A DNA stretch of 64,000 bases from positions 31,110 to 95,109 of the forward strand of contig JAHZDE010000010.1 in assembly GCA_019422525.1 (NCBI GenBank). The letters run 5' to 3'. A model generated the notes under the pieces. The model searched no databases. It was not told where the DNA came from and saw only the letters and a list, made by a program, of their open reading frames with translations. Below are positions 17,378-26,202 of this stretch, piece after piece. Origin of the DNA: Clostridiales bacterium. Lineage in GTDB: Bacteria > Bacillota > Clostridia > Oscillospirales > Acutalibacteraceae. How positions within the stretch are numbered: the first letter of the stretch is position 1; each line of letters starts with the position of its first letter. The position numbers and the translations under genes are program-made.

Positions 17378-18346
17378 TTATTCTGCCTCATAAGAATGGA
17401 GCGGTGATTTCCAATGAGAAATTTTTTTCTTTAAAACCGGCGGCGTATATTTTCCTGCCTTTAAAAGTTTTTGATACCCATTTTTCTTCAACTCTCTCCG
17501 AATAACTGTCGGAAGGATTCCCTCCCGCAGCAGCACATCCACACAGTGCATAATGGCCGAAGGAATCAGGCAGCTGTCGATTCTGTCCAACAATTCCGTA
17601 TCCTGCCCGTGTTCACACCAGGCAATGTCCCGTACCCGCAAAGCCGACTCAATTTCCTGAAATACTTCCCGGGCCGTAATGTCCTGAAAAGACCGGGTCA
17701 CTTCATATTCCGGAGAACGTACCATCAATACCGGCGACTGCACCACTTTTTCGGCACGCATCAAACAGCACAGCAAAAATTCCCGGGCGTACCCATACCG
17801 GCATTCACCGGAAAACCACAGCTGATTTTCCAGCAAAAACTGCCGCCGAATCAGAACAGCTGCAATGTCCAGCGGAAGTTTTTCCTCCAAATAATCCTGA
17901 ATATAACTGTTGCCCGGACGGGTTTTGACCACCCGGCTCATACTTTGCCGTTCTGCCGAGCGGGAATCACTTTCGGTTACGCTTCCGAACACCACATCCG
18001 CATCGGTATGCTCTGCGGTAGAAACATATCCTTCCAGAATATTATCATACAATCTTCTGGCAAACAGGAACGAGATATATTTCCCCCTCGCCCGCTGGAT
18101 GCCGGAATTCAGGGCAGCGGCCGGCGTCCCTGCTCCGTTCTGGATAACATAGCCGCTGATATTAGCCTCATGCAGCAGGTTCAGGGCATTTACCACAGTC
18201 ACGTCCTGAGAGTCCATATCCACTACAATCAACTCGCTGGAAAGGTTTCCCATCTGACGCTGAACATGGGACAGAATTCCCGAAAGTTCATCCTGCAAGT
18301 TTCTTACAGGAAAAATAATCGACAAATCCACTGCCTGCACCACCAT
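17378..18346 (-). CDS. Glycosyltransferase family 2 protein
   Basis: 322 aa. The GT-A fold opens with LSIIFPVRNLQDEL and continues with ELIVVDMDSQDVTVV and IQRARGKYISFLFARR. The usual DxD is not obvious after this point (the region reads FLFARRLYDN), so activity or metal dependence may differ from classic GT2 enzymes. The C-terminal third is basic and unassigned. No membrane spans. Alone between its own terminator and galK. Confidence 0.7.
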   Translation of the reverse strand: MVVQAVDLSIIFPVRNLQDELSGILSHVQRQMGNLSSELIVVDMDSQDVTVVNALNLLHEANISGYVIQNGAGTPAAALNSGIQRARGKYISFLFARRLYDNILEGYVSTAEHTDADVVFGSVTESDSRSAERQSMSRVVKTRPGNSYIQDYLEEKLPLDIAAVLIRRQFLLENQLWFSGECRYGYAREFLLCCLMRAEKVVQSPVLMVRSPEYEVTRSFQDITAREVFQEIESALRVRDIAWCEHGQDTELLDRIDSCLIPSAIMHCVDVLLREGILPTVIRRELKKNGYQKLLKAGKYTPPVLKKKISHWKSPLHSYEAE

Positions 18347-18425
18347 TCAAAGGAATTACCCTAAGTATAGCACAAATTCCCCAAAACAGGTAGCCAATTT
18401 TACCGAATTTATTCTTACATTTTTG

Positions 18426-19661
18426 TTAGATTTCCACTTTTGTTCCACCAGCGCTGCGAATCGAAAGCACATGGCAGCTTCCCTCACCAAAAACATTTTC
18501 GATTTTCTCACGGTATTCTTCCAGCATATTCATGGGTACAAAAGCCTGGATCGTACCGGCAAACCCGCCGCCATGAACGCGCCAAGCGCCTTTTCCAGCA
18601 AGAATCTTTTCAGAAATTGCCAGTGCCAGCGACAGCCCCTGCTCCGATGGATTGTGGCAGGAAAACACATTTTGCAGTCTGGTGGCGGAAGAGCGTCCCG
18701 AAGCAATAATCATCTCTTTAAACGAAGCAAAGTCCCCAGCTTTCAGCGCCTTGGCTTCCTCCTGCGCCAGAAGGTTGTCACTGAAAAAGTGCATAGCACG
18801 CAAAACGGCTCGGTCTCCGGCTTTTTCCCGAAGCTCTTTCAGTCGTTTCCAAAATTCTGCTTCATCAGCGTCCCGCAGGACCTGCACCCCCAGCAGACCC
18901 GCCACTTTCTTCATCTCCTGAGGAATCGCCGCATAATCGCCGGTTAAATCTGCATGGCTTCCGCCGGTATCCACAATGCAAAGAGCATATCCCTGCTGGG
19001 CAAGGTCAAAATCCACCTTTTCCAGCACCGGTTTTTTGGGGTCGCGAAAATCGATAGCCGTAAAACCACCCACACTGCTGGCCGTCTGGTCCATCAGACC
19101 CGAAGGTTTTCCAAAATACACATTCTCCGCATATTGGGCAATCTGGGCAGCCGTTACCGCGTCAATCTTCCCATCATTAAACAGGTGGCTGATAATAGTC
19201 ACCACCACTACTTCAAATGCCGCCGAGCTGGACAACCCGGAACCCTTTAACACCTGGGTAGCGGTATAGGCATTAAAGCCTTCCACCCGATACCCCAGCT
19301 CCCGGCAGCGGGCGCACACACCCCGAATCAGGGAAGCCGATTTTTCGGTTTCTTCTTCCTGCACAGAAAGGTCAGACAGCCCAATCTCATCCAGCTTTTC
19401 ATACTCAGCGGACTTGAGCCGTACCACGTCTTCCCCGTTAGGAGCGGCGGCGGCTACAATATCCAAATCCACCGCAGCAGCCAGTACGCAGCCGTGATTG
19501 TGGTCGGTATGGTTTCCTCCGACTTCGGTACGCCCAGGCGCGCTGAAAAAAGAAAGAGGTGCTTTCCCATAATATTCCTCATAACCGGCTGCAATTCTTT
19601 CATACCGGGCCTTCTGCATTTCCAAGTCCTTTTGATACAGTTCTGAAAATTTCACAATCAT
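18426..19661 (-). CDS. galK: Galactokinase
   Basis: 411 aa GHMP kinase that phosphorylates galactose at C1 in the Leloir pathway. Signatures are the galactokinase box GRTEVGGNHTDHNHG (about 43-57), the ATP loop KGSGLSSSAAFEV, and MDQTASSVGG. RBS GGGAGG precedes ATG 19661. galT and galE are not adjacent, so the gene is isolated from the rest of the pathway in this window. Confidence 0.95.
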   Translation of the reverse strand: MIVKFSELYQKDLEMQKARYERIAAGYEEYYGKAPLSFFSAPGRTEVGGNHTDHNHGCVLAAAVDLDIVAAAAPNGEDVVRLKSAEYEKLDEIGLSDLSVQEEETEKSASLIRGVCARCRELGYRVEGFNAYTATQVLKGSGLSSSAAFEVVVVTIISHLFNDGKIDAVTAAQIAQYAENVYFGKPSGLMDQTASSVGGFTAIDFRDPKKPVLEKVDFDLAQQGYALCIVDTGGSHADLTGDYAAIPQEMKKVAGLLGVQVLRDADEAEFWKRLKELREKAGDRAVLRAMHFFSDNLLAQEEAKALKAGDFASFKEMIIASGRSSATRLQNVFSCHNPSEQGLSLALAISEKILAGKGAWRVHGGGFAGTIQAFVPMNMLEEYREKIENVFGEGSCHVLSIRSAGGTKVEI

Positions 19662-19800
19662 GCGGATAACCTCCCGTATCTTCCGCCCTTACCGGCGGCT
19701 TTCTTACTTTTCATTATAGCAGGGGTGCTCCAAAAGAGACAGGGAGAATTGGTGCACAAACATGAAGAAATGAACCATTTTCCATTCAGCCTACCCGTTA

Positions 19801-21732
19801 TCAAGGAAGATGCATGTACTTGTCCGCTTCGTCCCAGGGCACAAAAAATCCCGCCCCATGAGAACAGAATACAGAGCCAGCCGGGTTTTCCACATCCCGC
19901 TGAGCATCATACCCAATGGCGGCCATGGCCTGCTCCTGATTCCGGCAGGGCTCGTACCCGTCAAACCACAGGGAGATATTTCCTCGTCCCCGGGTGTAGC
20001 CCGTCAGCTCCCGGGGATAGTCCATCATCGGCTCTACCGGCGCCCGGCCGCAGATAACCGAGCGGTCCCCTTCTGTCAAAGGCGCTTCGGCGCTGCCGCC
20101 CATGCGCTGGATATCCGACAAAAAACGCCCTGCCATTTCGATTGGCAGCGACACCCGGAACCCATACCACGGCTCGAGCAGGATGCTTTGCGCCTTCATC
20201 AGCCCCTGCCGAATCGCCCGGTATACCGCTTCCCGGAAGTCGCCGCCTTCTGTATGTTTTTCGTGAGAGCGGCCTGCCAGCAGCACTACCTTGATGTCCG
20301 TAATTGGCGAACCGGTGAGGACGCCTTTGTGCTCCTTTTCATACACATGGGTCTCGATGAGCCTCTGCCAGTTCAAGGCCAGAGAATCAGTGGAGCATTG
20401 GCTTTCAAACTGGATGCCGCTCCCTCTTTTCCCCGGCTCCAGCCGCAGATGTACCTCCGCATAATGGCGCAGCGGTTCAAAATGCCCCCGCCCTTCCACT
20501 GGGGTGGCAATGGTTTCCTGATAGATAACCCGGCAGGGGCCAAAGGTAATTTCCCGGGAAAACCGGCTTCGCACCTGTTCCCGCAATATTTCCAGCTGGA
20601 TACTACCCATGACCCGCACCTGGATTTCCTGCAGCGCCTCTATCCACTCCACATGCAGGGATGGCTCCTCGTCCTCCAGCACGCGGAAGTCAGCAAGCAT
20701 CTCCCGGTGGGAAACCTTTTTGCTGTCAAACTCCACCGCGGCCCGCAGCATGGGCGAAGAAGCCATGGTGGACGAATCCTTTTCTGCTCCCAGCCCCTTT
20801 CCCGCACAGGCGCTCGAAAGGCCGGCTGCCGCGCACAGCTCCCCGGCGACTGCTTTTTGGATAGGCGTATATTTTTTGCCGCTGCACTGCCGCAGCTCGC
20901 TCACCTTTTCCCCATCCACTACATCCCGAGGGGAAAGGCTCCCGCCGGTAACCCGCAAAAACGCCAGACGGTTTCCCTGGGCATCCCGGCGGATTTGGAA
21001 AACCCGGGCGGAAAACGGCGCATCCTGCCCGCCCATTTCGGGAACCAGCAGACAAAGCCCCGTTAATAAATCCGAAACCCCTTCGCCTGCCAGCGCGCTT
21101 CCCGACACAAACGGGCACAGTTTCCCCTCTTTGAGCCCCGGCGCCAGCAGAGAAGGCCACTCCTCCTGGGGGATTTCTTCCGACAGGTACCTTTCCAGCA
21201 GGACATCATCCAAACCGGCGGCGCACTCGGCCATTTCTGAAGTCACTTTCTCCCCGGAAAACCGGCACAGGCAGGTGTGAAACCTATTTTCCAGCTGCTT
21301 CTTCACCCCTTCCGGGTCTGCGCCTGCCCGGTCGGTTTTGTTGATGAAAAAGAAGGTGGGGATTTTTTTCTCCCGCAGCAGCTTCCAAATGGTTTCCGTG
21401 TGCCCCTGCACCCCTTCCACAGCGCTGACTACCACCACGGCGGCGTCCAGTACCCATAGGCACCGCTCCATTTCCGGGGAAAAGTCCACATGCCCCGGCG
21501 TGTCTATCAGATACCAGGGAGCCCCCTGCCACGAAAACGGCGCATGGCCGGAGAAAATTGTAATCCCCCGGCTGCGCTCCTGGGAGTCTGTGTCCAAAAA
21601 GCTGTCCTGATGGTCTACCCGCCCCGCCTGCCGGATGGTGTGGGACTGGTATAAAATCTGCTCGGAGAGGGTGGTTTTTCCGGCGTCTACGTGGGCAAGG
21701 ATTCCCACGGTGCGGGTTTGCGGCTGTTCCAT
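19801..21732 (-). CDS. TetM-like / EF-G-like translation GTPase
   Basis: 643 aa, the length of ribosomal protection proteins. The G domain has AHVDAGKTTLSEQ, RSRGITI, DTPGHVDFSPEME and NKTDRAG, followed by EF-G-like domains II-V. Domain IV reads HEKHTEGGDFREAVYRAIRQG, as in elongation-factor-like relatives, and lacks the Tyr-Ser-Pro loop that TetM/TetO use to displace tetracycline. The C-terminus (NPAGSVFCSHGAGFFVPWDEADKYMHLP) matches a chromosomal family of TetM-like factors. I therefore call it a housekeeping translation GTPase rather than a resistance gene. RBS AGGAGG; 21 bp after ligA. Confidence 0.85.
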   Translation of the reverse strand: MEQPQTRTVGILAHVDAGKTTLSEQILYQSHTIRQAGRVDHQDSFLDTDSQERSRGITIFSGHAPFSWQGAPWYLIDTPGHVDFSPEMERCLWVLDAAVVVVSAVEGVQGHTETIWKLLREKKIPTFFFINKTDRAGADPEGVKKQLENRFHTCLCRFSGEKVTSEMAECAAGLDDVLLERYLSEEIPQEEWPSLLAPGLKEGKLCPFVSGSALAGEGVSDLLTGLCLLVPEMGGQDAPFSARVFQIRRDAQGNRLAFLRVTGGSLSPRDVVDGEKVSELRQCSGKKYTPIQKAVAGELCAAAGLSSACAGKGLGAEKDSSTMASSPMLRAAVEFDSKKVSHREMLADFRVLEDEEPSLHVEWIEALQEIQVRVMGSIQLEILREQVRSRFSREITFGPCRVIYQETIATPVEGRGHFEPLRHYAEVHLRLEPGKRGSGIQFESQCSTDSLALNWQRLIETHVYEKEHKGVLTGSPITDIKVVLLAGRSHEKHTEGGDFREAVYRAIRQGLMKAQSILLEPWYGFRVSLPIEMAGRFLSDIQRMGGSAEAPLTEGDRSVICGRAPVEPMMDYPRELTGYTRGRGNISLWFDGYEPCRNQEQAMAAIGYDAQRDVENPAGSVFCSHGAGFFVPWDEADKYMHLP

Positions 21733-21753
21733 GGTGTTTCCTCCTTTGTTTGC

Positions 21754-23736
21754 TTATTCTTCCGCCATGGCCAGCAGTTCGGCCTCGGTGAGAATGGGGA
21801 TGTTGAGTTTTTGCGCCTTGGTCAGCTTACTTCCGGCTTCTTCCCCGGCCACTACATAGGAGGTCTTTTTGGACACGGAGCCGCTGACCTTGCCCCCCAG
21901 CTTTTCAATCAGCTGGGATGCCTCGCTGCGGGTCATGGTGGGCAGGGTACCGGTGAGCACAAAGGTCTTTCCGGCAAAACGGTCGCCTACCGTAGTCTGG
22001 CTTTCTGTCATATTCAGCCCCGCCTTCTGCAATGCCGTTATCAGATGATGCGTACCGGGCAGAGAGAAAAACTGCACTACAGATTTTGCCATAATCTCGC
22101 CAAATCCATCAATCCCGGCAATCTCCTCTTCCCCGGCAGCGGTCAGTGCTTCGATGGTTGGAAAGCGAGCGGCCAGAAGCTTCGCTGCCTTGGCTCCAAT
22201 GTGAGGGATGCCCAAGGCAAAAAGCAATCGGCTGAATTCATTTTTCCGGGATTTCTCCAAAGCGTCCAGCAGGTTTTGGGCGGATTTTTCCCCCATGCGC
22301 TCCATGCCTGCCAGCTGCTCCCGGGTGAGGGAATAAAGGTCGGCAGGAGAGGAAAGCAGTCCCGCTGATACCAGCTGTTCCAGCAAAGCAGGGCCAAGGC
22401 CGTCAATGTCCATAGCATCCCGGGAGGCAAAGTGGATGAGGTGCCGCAAAAGTTGGGCAGGACATTCCGGGTTGGTGCAGCGGATGGCGGCTTCGCCCTC
22501 TTCCCGGGAAACCGGCTCTCCACAGGAAGGACAGGTGTCCGGCATGACAAAGGGGGCGCTGTCCGGCGGGCAGGAAACTACCGACACCACTTCCGGGATA
22601 ATCTCCCCCGCCTTTCGCAGAATGACCCTGGAACCGATGCGAAGGCCCTTTTCTGCAATAAAGTCTTCGTTGTGCAGGGTGGCACGGCTGACGGTAGTCC
22701 CAGCCAGCAATACCGGCTCGAAAACCCCGGTAGGAGTGAGCACACCGGTACGCCCAACATTGATTTCGATGGAGAGAAGGGTGGTTTCCTTTTCCTCCGG
22801 GGGATATTTATAGGCTTCTGCCCACCGGGGAAATTTGGCTGTACTGCCAAGCTGCCGGCGCTGGGAAAAATTATTTACCTTTACCACGGCGCCGTCAATG
22901 GAATAAGGAAGCTGCCCGCGCATATCCCCAATCCGGCGGATTTCCTCCAAAACCTCGTCCATGGTACTGCACACCCGATAAAAGGGTGCTACTGTCAGGC
23001 CCAGCTGCTCCATACGCCGCAGGGATTCGTCGTGATTTTCCAGCGTTTCGCCCTCAATCTGCTGGATGTTAAAAACAAAGATATCCAGACCCCGCTTGGC
23101 GGTAATTCGAGCATCCTTTTGCCGCAGGGAACCAGCTGCCGCGTTGCGGGGATTTTTAAAGGGCTTTTCCCCGTTCAGCTCTTGCCGGGCACACAGGCGA
23201 TAAAAACTGTCATGGGACATATACACTTCGCCCCGCACCTCTAAAAAGGGGATGGCTTCCCGCAGTGTTTTGGGCACGGTGGGAATCGTGCGGATGTTGG
23301 CGGTTACATCCTCACCGGTCAGGCCATCGCCGCGGGTGGAACCCCGTACCAATACCCCGTTTTCATATTCCAGCGAAACGGAAAGTCCGTCAAACTTCGG
23401 TTCCACCACATATTCCACATTGCCGCAGGCTTCCCGCACACGGCGGTCAAATTCCCGCATTTCCTCCTCCGAAAAGGAATCGTGCAGGCTTTCCATGGGG
23501 ACCCGGTGGGTTACCGGCGCAAAGCTGTTGAGCGCAGGCCCGCCCACTTGACGGGTAGGGGAATCTTCGGTAATCAGCTGAGGAAATTCGTTTTCCAGCT
23601 CTTCCAGCTGCCGGTACAGGGCGTCATATTCATAGTCCTCAATTTCCGGTGCATCTTCTACGTAATACTTCCGGTTGTGATAGGAGATGGTCTCCCGCAG
23701 CGTTTTCAGCTGCTTTTTTGCTTCTTCAATGGTCAT
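21754..23736 (-). CDS. ligA: NAD-dependent DNA ligase
   Basis: 660 aa, full length. It seals nicks in replication and repair. The adenylation motif EPKFDGLSVSLEY carries the nucleotide-accepting Lys114. An OB fold, a four-Cys zinc site (CPSCGEPVSREEGEAAIRC ... CPAQ), HhH repeats (IDGLGPALLEQL, LGIPHIGAKAAKLLA) and a C-terminal BRCT domain (FAGKTFVLTGTLPTMTR) follow in the standard order. It is upstream of, and probably co-transcribed with, the TetM-like GTPase. Confidence 0.97.
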   Translation of the reverse strand: MTIEEAKKQLKTLRETISYHNRKYYVEDAPEIEDYEYDALYRQLEELENEFPQLITEDSPTRQVGGPALNSFAPVTHRVPMESLHDSFSEEEMREFDRRVREACGNVEYVVEPKFDGLSVSLEYENGVLVRGSTRGDGLTGEDVTANIRTIPTVPKTLREAIPFLEVRGEVYMSHDSFYRLCARQELNGEKPFKNPRNAAAGSLRQKDARITAKRGLDIFVFNIQQIEGETLENHDESLRRMEQLGLTVAPFYRVCSTMDEVLEEIRRIGDMRGQLPYSIDGAVVKVNNFSQRRQLGSTAKFPRWAEAYKYPPEEKETTLLSIEINVGRTGVLTPTGVFEPVLLAGTTVSRATLHNEDFIAEKGLRIGSRVILRKAGEIIPEVVSVVSCPPDSAPFVMPDTCPSCGEPVSREEGEAAIRCTNPECPAQLLRHLIHFASRDAMDIDGLGPALLEQLVSAGLLSSPADLYSLTREQLAGMERMGEKSAQNLLDALEKSRKNEFSRLLFALGIPHIGAKAAKLLAARFPTIEALTAAGEEEIAGIDGFGEIMAKSVVQFFSLPGTHHLITALQKAGLNMTESQTTVGDRFAGKTFVLTGTLPTMTRSEASQLIEKLGGKVSGSVSKKTSYVVAGEEAGSKLTKAQKLNIPILTEAELLAMAEE

Positions 23737-23803
23737 GGTGCAACCTGCCTTTTCTCAAATTCCGTTTCTTTTGATATGCGCTTTCGGACGGGGTTTTATA
23801 CAG

Positions 23804-23860
23804 AAAAAACGCCCGCTCTCCCAAAGGTTCGGAAGGGGTGCCTTTCGGGAGAAAGGGCGC
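23804..23860 (-). terminator. Terminator of the mreB-like gene
   Basis: CGCCC/GGGCG base with CTCCCAAAGG-type continuation (arms 23810-23827 and 23841-23859) and TTTTTT on the minus strand. Confidence 0.85.
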
Positions 23861-23878
23861 TATGGTTCCTGTTAACAC

Positions 23879-24949
23879 TTAATAAGCCGCGCTCAGAGGG
23901 TTCAGGACTCCGTATTCTTTGTTTTCCATATCGTCGATAAAGCGGATAGCCTTGCCGGCACCGTTGGCCACACAATCCTCCGGTTCATCGGCTGTGTGTA
24001 CGGCAATCTTCGTTTTCTTGGCCAGCAACGTCTCAAAACCTGCCAGATGAGCCGAACCGCCCGTGAGAATAATTCCATCCTCGTACACATCGCCCATCAG
24101 CTCCGGCGGGGTGCTCTCCAGGGTTTCCTGTACCCGGCGCACAATCTGCATGGCGGGCTCAATCATGCACTCCAGCATTTCTTCCGAGGTAATATCCGCC
24201 CACTGAGGCAGACCGGTCAGGGCATTGCGGCCCTTTACCCGGTAGGTGCGGGATTCCTGATTGGGATATACACAGCCCACAGCCTTTTTGGCTTCTTCAG
24301 CCATACGCTCGCCGATAAGCAGATTGTACTTTCGGCGGATGTATTTGGCCACCATGTCATCAAAGGTATTGCCAGCCACCTGCATGGAGGAAGAAATGGC
24401 CACACCGCTCAGAGAAATCACGGCCATATCCGTGGTGCCGCCGCCAACATCCACCACAAAGGTGCCATGAGGCTGGGAGATGTCCACACCCGCACCCATA
24501 GCAGCCGCTACCGGCTCTTCAATCAGGCAGATTCTCCGCACGCCGGTAGAACTGATGGCATCTACCACCGCACGCTTTTCCACTTCGGTAATCTCGCAGG
24601 GGACGCTGACCACTACACGGGGCATAAATACATGGCTTGCGCTGATTTTCTTTAAGTAATACCGAATCAGTTCCTGTGCCAGTTGGAAGTCGGAAATGAC
24701 TCCGTTACACAGAGGGCGCACCACAGCGGTACGCTGAGAGGTCCGGCCAATCATCCGATACGCTTCTTCGCCCACGGCAATAATGCTGTCGGTAATGGTA
24801 TCCACTGCAATCACTGCCGGTTCCCGTAAAACGATACCCTTTTTATCCACATATATTTTTACGTACGAAGTACCCAAATCAATTGCAATATCTGTTCCAG
24901 CCACGTTGTATTTCACCTGTCCTTTTCCGTCGTTGTTTTGTGTACACAT
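23879..24949 (-). CDS. mreB: MreB/Mbl-family rod-shape actin homologue
   Basis: 356 aa. Actin-like ATPase that organises side-wall synthesis. Phosphate loop 1 IAIDLGTSYVKIYV, connect region PRVVVSVPCEITEVEKRAV, phosphate loop 2 VDVGGGTTDMAVISL, and adenosine motif GIILTGGSAHLAGF are all present. ATG 24949 lacks a clear ribosome site; a GTG at 24916 behind GGACAG is a fair alternative and would remove 11 residues. Not followed by mreC/mreD here, so it may be an Mbl/MreBH-type paralogue. Confidence 0.9.
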   Translation of the reverse strand: MCTQNNDGKGQVKYNVAGTDIAIDLGTSYVKIYVDKKGIVLREPAVIAVDTITDSIIAVGEEAYRMIGRTSQRTAVVRPLCNGVISDFQLAQELIRYYLKKISASHVFMPRVVVSVPCEITEVEKRAVVDAISSTGVRRICLIEEPVAAAMGAGVDISQPHGTFVVDVGGGTTDMAVISLSGVAISSSMQVAGNTFDDMVAKYIRRKYNLLIGERMAEEAKKAVGCVYPNQESRTYRVKGRNALTGLPQWADITSEEMLECMIEPAMQIVRRVQETLESTPPELMGDVYEDGIILTGGSAHLAGFETLLAKKTKIAVHTADEPEDCVANGAGKAIRFIDDMENKEYGVLNPLSAAY

Positions 24950-25044
24950 CGGGCAGCAAAGGTTTTTCCTTGCTATTCTTCATATTATAACACTGAAATG
25001 CCAAAATAGGAATAGCCTTCCCTTTACCAATATAAAACTTTTTG

Positions 25045-25821
25045 TTACAATACATGCTCCCGTACATATTGAGGAACATTCCCACACTGCACGGGGAACT
25101 GCTCCTTGAGGGCAGGATGGGCTGTTTCCATCAGCACCGGGAAGCCTGCCTTTTTTAAAATGGGGGCGTCGTTAAAATTGTCGCCGAAAACCATAATATC
25201 CTTGGGGAAAAGCTGAAGCGCATGGCAAAGGGTATCAAGTCCGGTTCCCTTGTCGGAGAGGGTAAAATCCAGCCACTGCTCCCCAGCTACTGCCGCATGA
25301 AAGTGTTTTTCCCAGCGGGGGGCGAGTTCTTGTTCCGCAAGCTGGGGATTCGGCGTACAAAAAGCCGACACCTTGATAATATCTTCCGGTATCTCCTGAA
25401 CCCGGTGCACATAGGTTATGTTATTTCCGGCAAAGTCGCGGATGCACTTGACGATTTCTTCTTCTTTTGGCATAAGGTAACTGGTGTTAATGCCGGAAAC
25501 CAGCACTTCACAATCCTTTCGGGCCACAATCTCTTCCGCCAGCTTTTCGGCCAGGCTGCGCTCCATGACCGTTTTCCCCAGAAGCGCCCCGTTTTTCCCC
25601 GGCCCGAACACAGCCGCACCGTTCTCACAGATATAATAAATTTCGTCTGCCACCGGTGCAAACAGCCGCCGCAGACTGGAATATTGTCTGCCGCTGGAAG
25701 CACAAAACCGGATACCGTCCTTCTGCAGCGCCCGTATCATATCGAACACTTCTTCCGGCAAAGCAGCGGCTCCCCCTTGCAGCAATGTTCCGTCAATATC
25801 ACTGGCAACCAACTGTATCAT
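25045..25821 (-). CDS. Cof-type HAD-superfamily hydrolase
   Basis: 258 aa from ATG 25821, set by AGGAGG 9 bp upstream. HAD motif I is DIDGTLLQ (residues 8-15), motif II CASSGRQYSSLRR, and motif IV FGDNFNDAPIL, with a type IIB cap between. Such enzymes dephosphorylate sugar phosphates or cofactors such as PLP and FMN; the substrate cannot be read from sequence. Stand-alone gene divergent from murT. Confidence 0.9.
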   Translation of the reverse strand: MIQLVASDIDGTLLQGGAAALPEEVFDMIRALQKDGIRFCASSGRQYSSLRRLFAPVADEIYYICENGAAVFGPGKNGALLGKTVMERSLAEKLAEEIVARKDCEVLVSGINTSYLMPKEEEIVKCIRDFAGNNITYVHRVQEIPEDIIKVSAFCTPNPQLAEQELAPRWEKHFHAAVAGEQWLDFTLSDKGTGLDTLCHALQLFPKDIMVFGDNFNDAPILKKAGFPVLMETAHPALKEQFPVQCGNVPQYVREHVL

Positions 25822-25978
25822 AAAAATGAGCCTCCTGTTTATTGATAAAATCTCAAATTGGGTTCTTCCTGTCGCGCCCGGTAAGTACGATTGCATTTTT
25901 GAGTATGTGGGCATCGTCCCCCAGATTTTAATTGCCCCATTCCGGTATTCATCCTGGCTGTGGGGCTTTCTCTTGTCT

Positions 25979-26007
25979 ATTATATCACGCCCCTGCCTTG
26001 CCGTCTA
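25979..26007 (-). promoter_or_regulatory. Candidate promoter of the HAD hydrolase gene
   Basis: On the minus strand TAGACG, 17-bp spacer, TATAAT; it would give a leader of about 150 nt. Confidence 0.45.
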
Positions 26008-26062
26008 TTCCCTTGCAAAGGCCTTTTTTCTTTCAAAACTTCCACAATCCCCTTCCGCCTTC

Positions 26063-26091
26063 TTGCAAGGGGGAAGGAAACTTGTTATAAT
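26063..26091 (+). promoter_or_regulatory. Sigma-A promoter of murT-gatD
   Basis: TTGCAA at 26063-26068, exactly 17 bp, TATAAT at 26086-26091; leader of about 105 nt before murT. Confidence 0.75.
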
Positions 26092-26202
26092 ATTTTGTAA
26101 TCCGGGCTTTTTCCGGCCGGAATTTTCTCCGCTCCGGCAGGCTTGGGAAAAGGCGCTTGTTGATTCCCTATCCCCGCGCCTTGTGAAAGGAAGTCATTTT
26201 TT

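Larger units (their letters stand above)
25822..26202. other. Divergent intergenic region between HAD and murT genes (381 bp)
   Basis: Holds a good plus-strand promoter for murT (26063-26091) and a candidate minus-strand promoter (25979-26007). An open frame across it (25826-26206) has no ribosome site and no family features. Nothing else is seen. Confidence 0.6.

Noticed and set aside
19810..21066. 418-codon plus-strand frame opposite the TetM-like gene
   Set aside because: It is antisense to a full-length conserved GTPase and has no recognisable domain.
19801..21732. Acquired tetracycline-resistance gene
   Set aside because: The antibiotic-displacing loop is absent, there is no mobile element nearby, and it sits in an operon with ligA.
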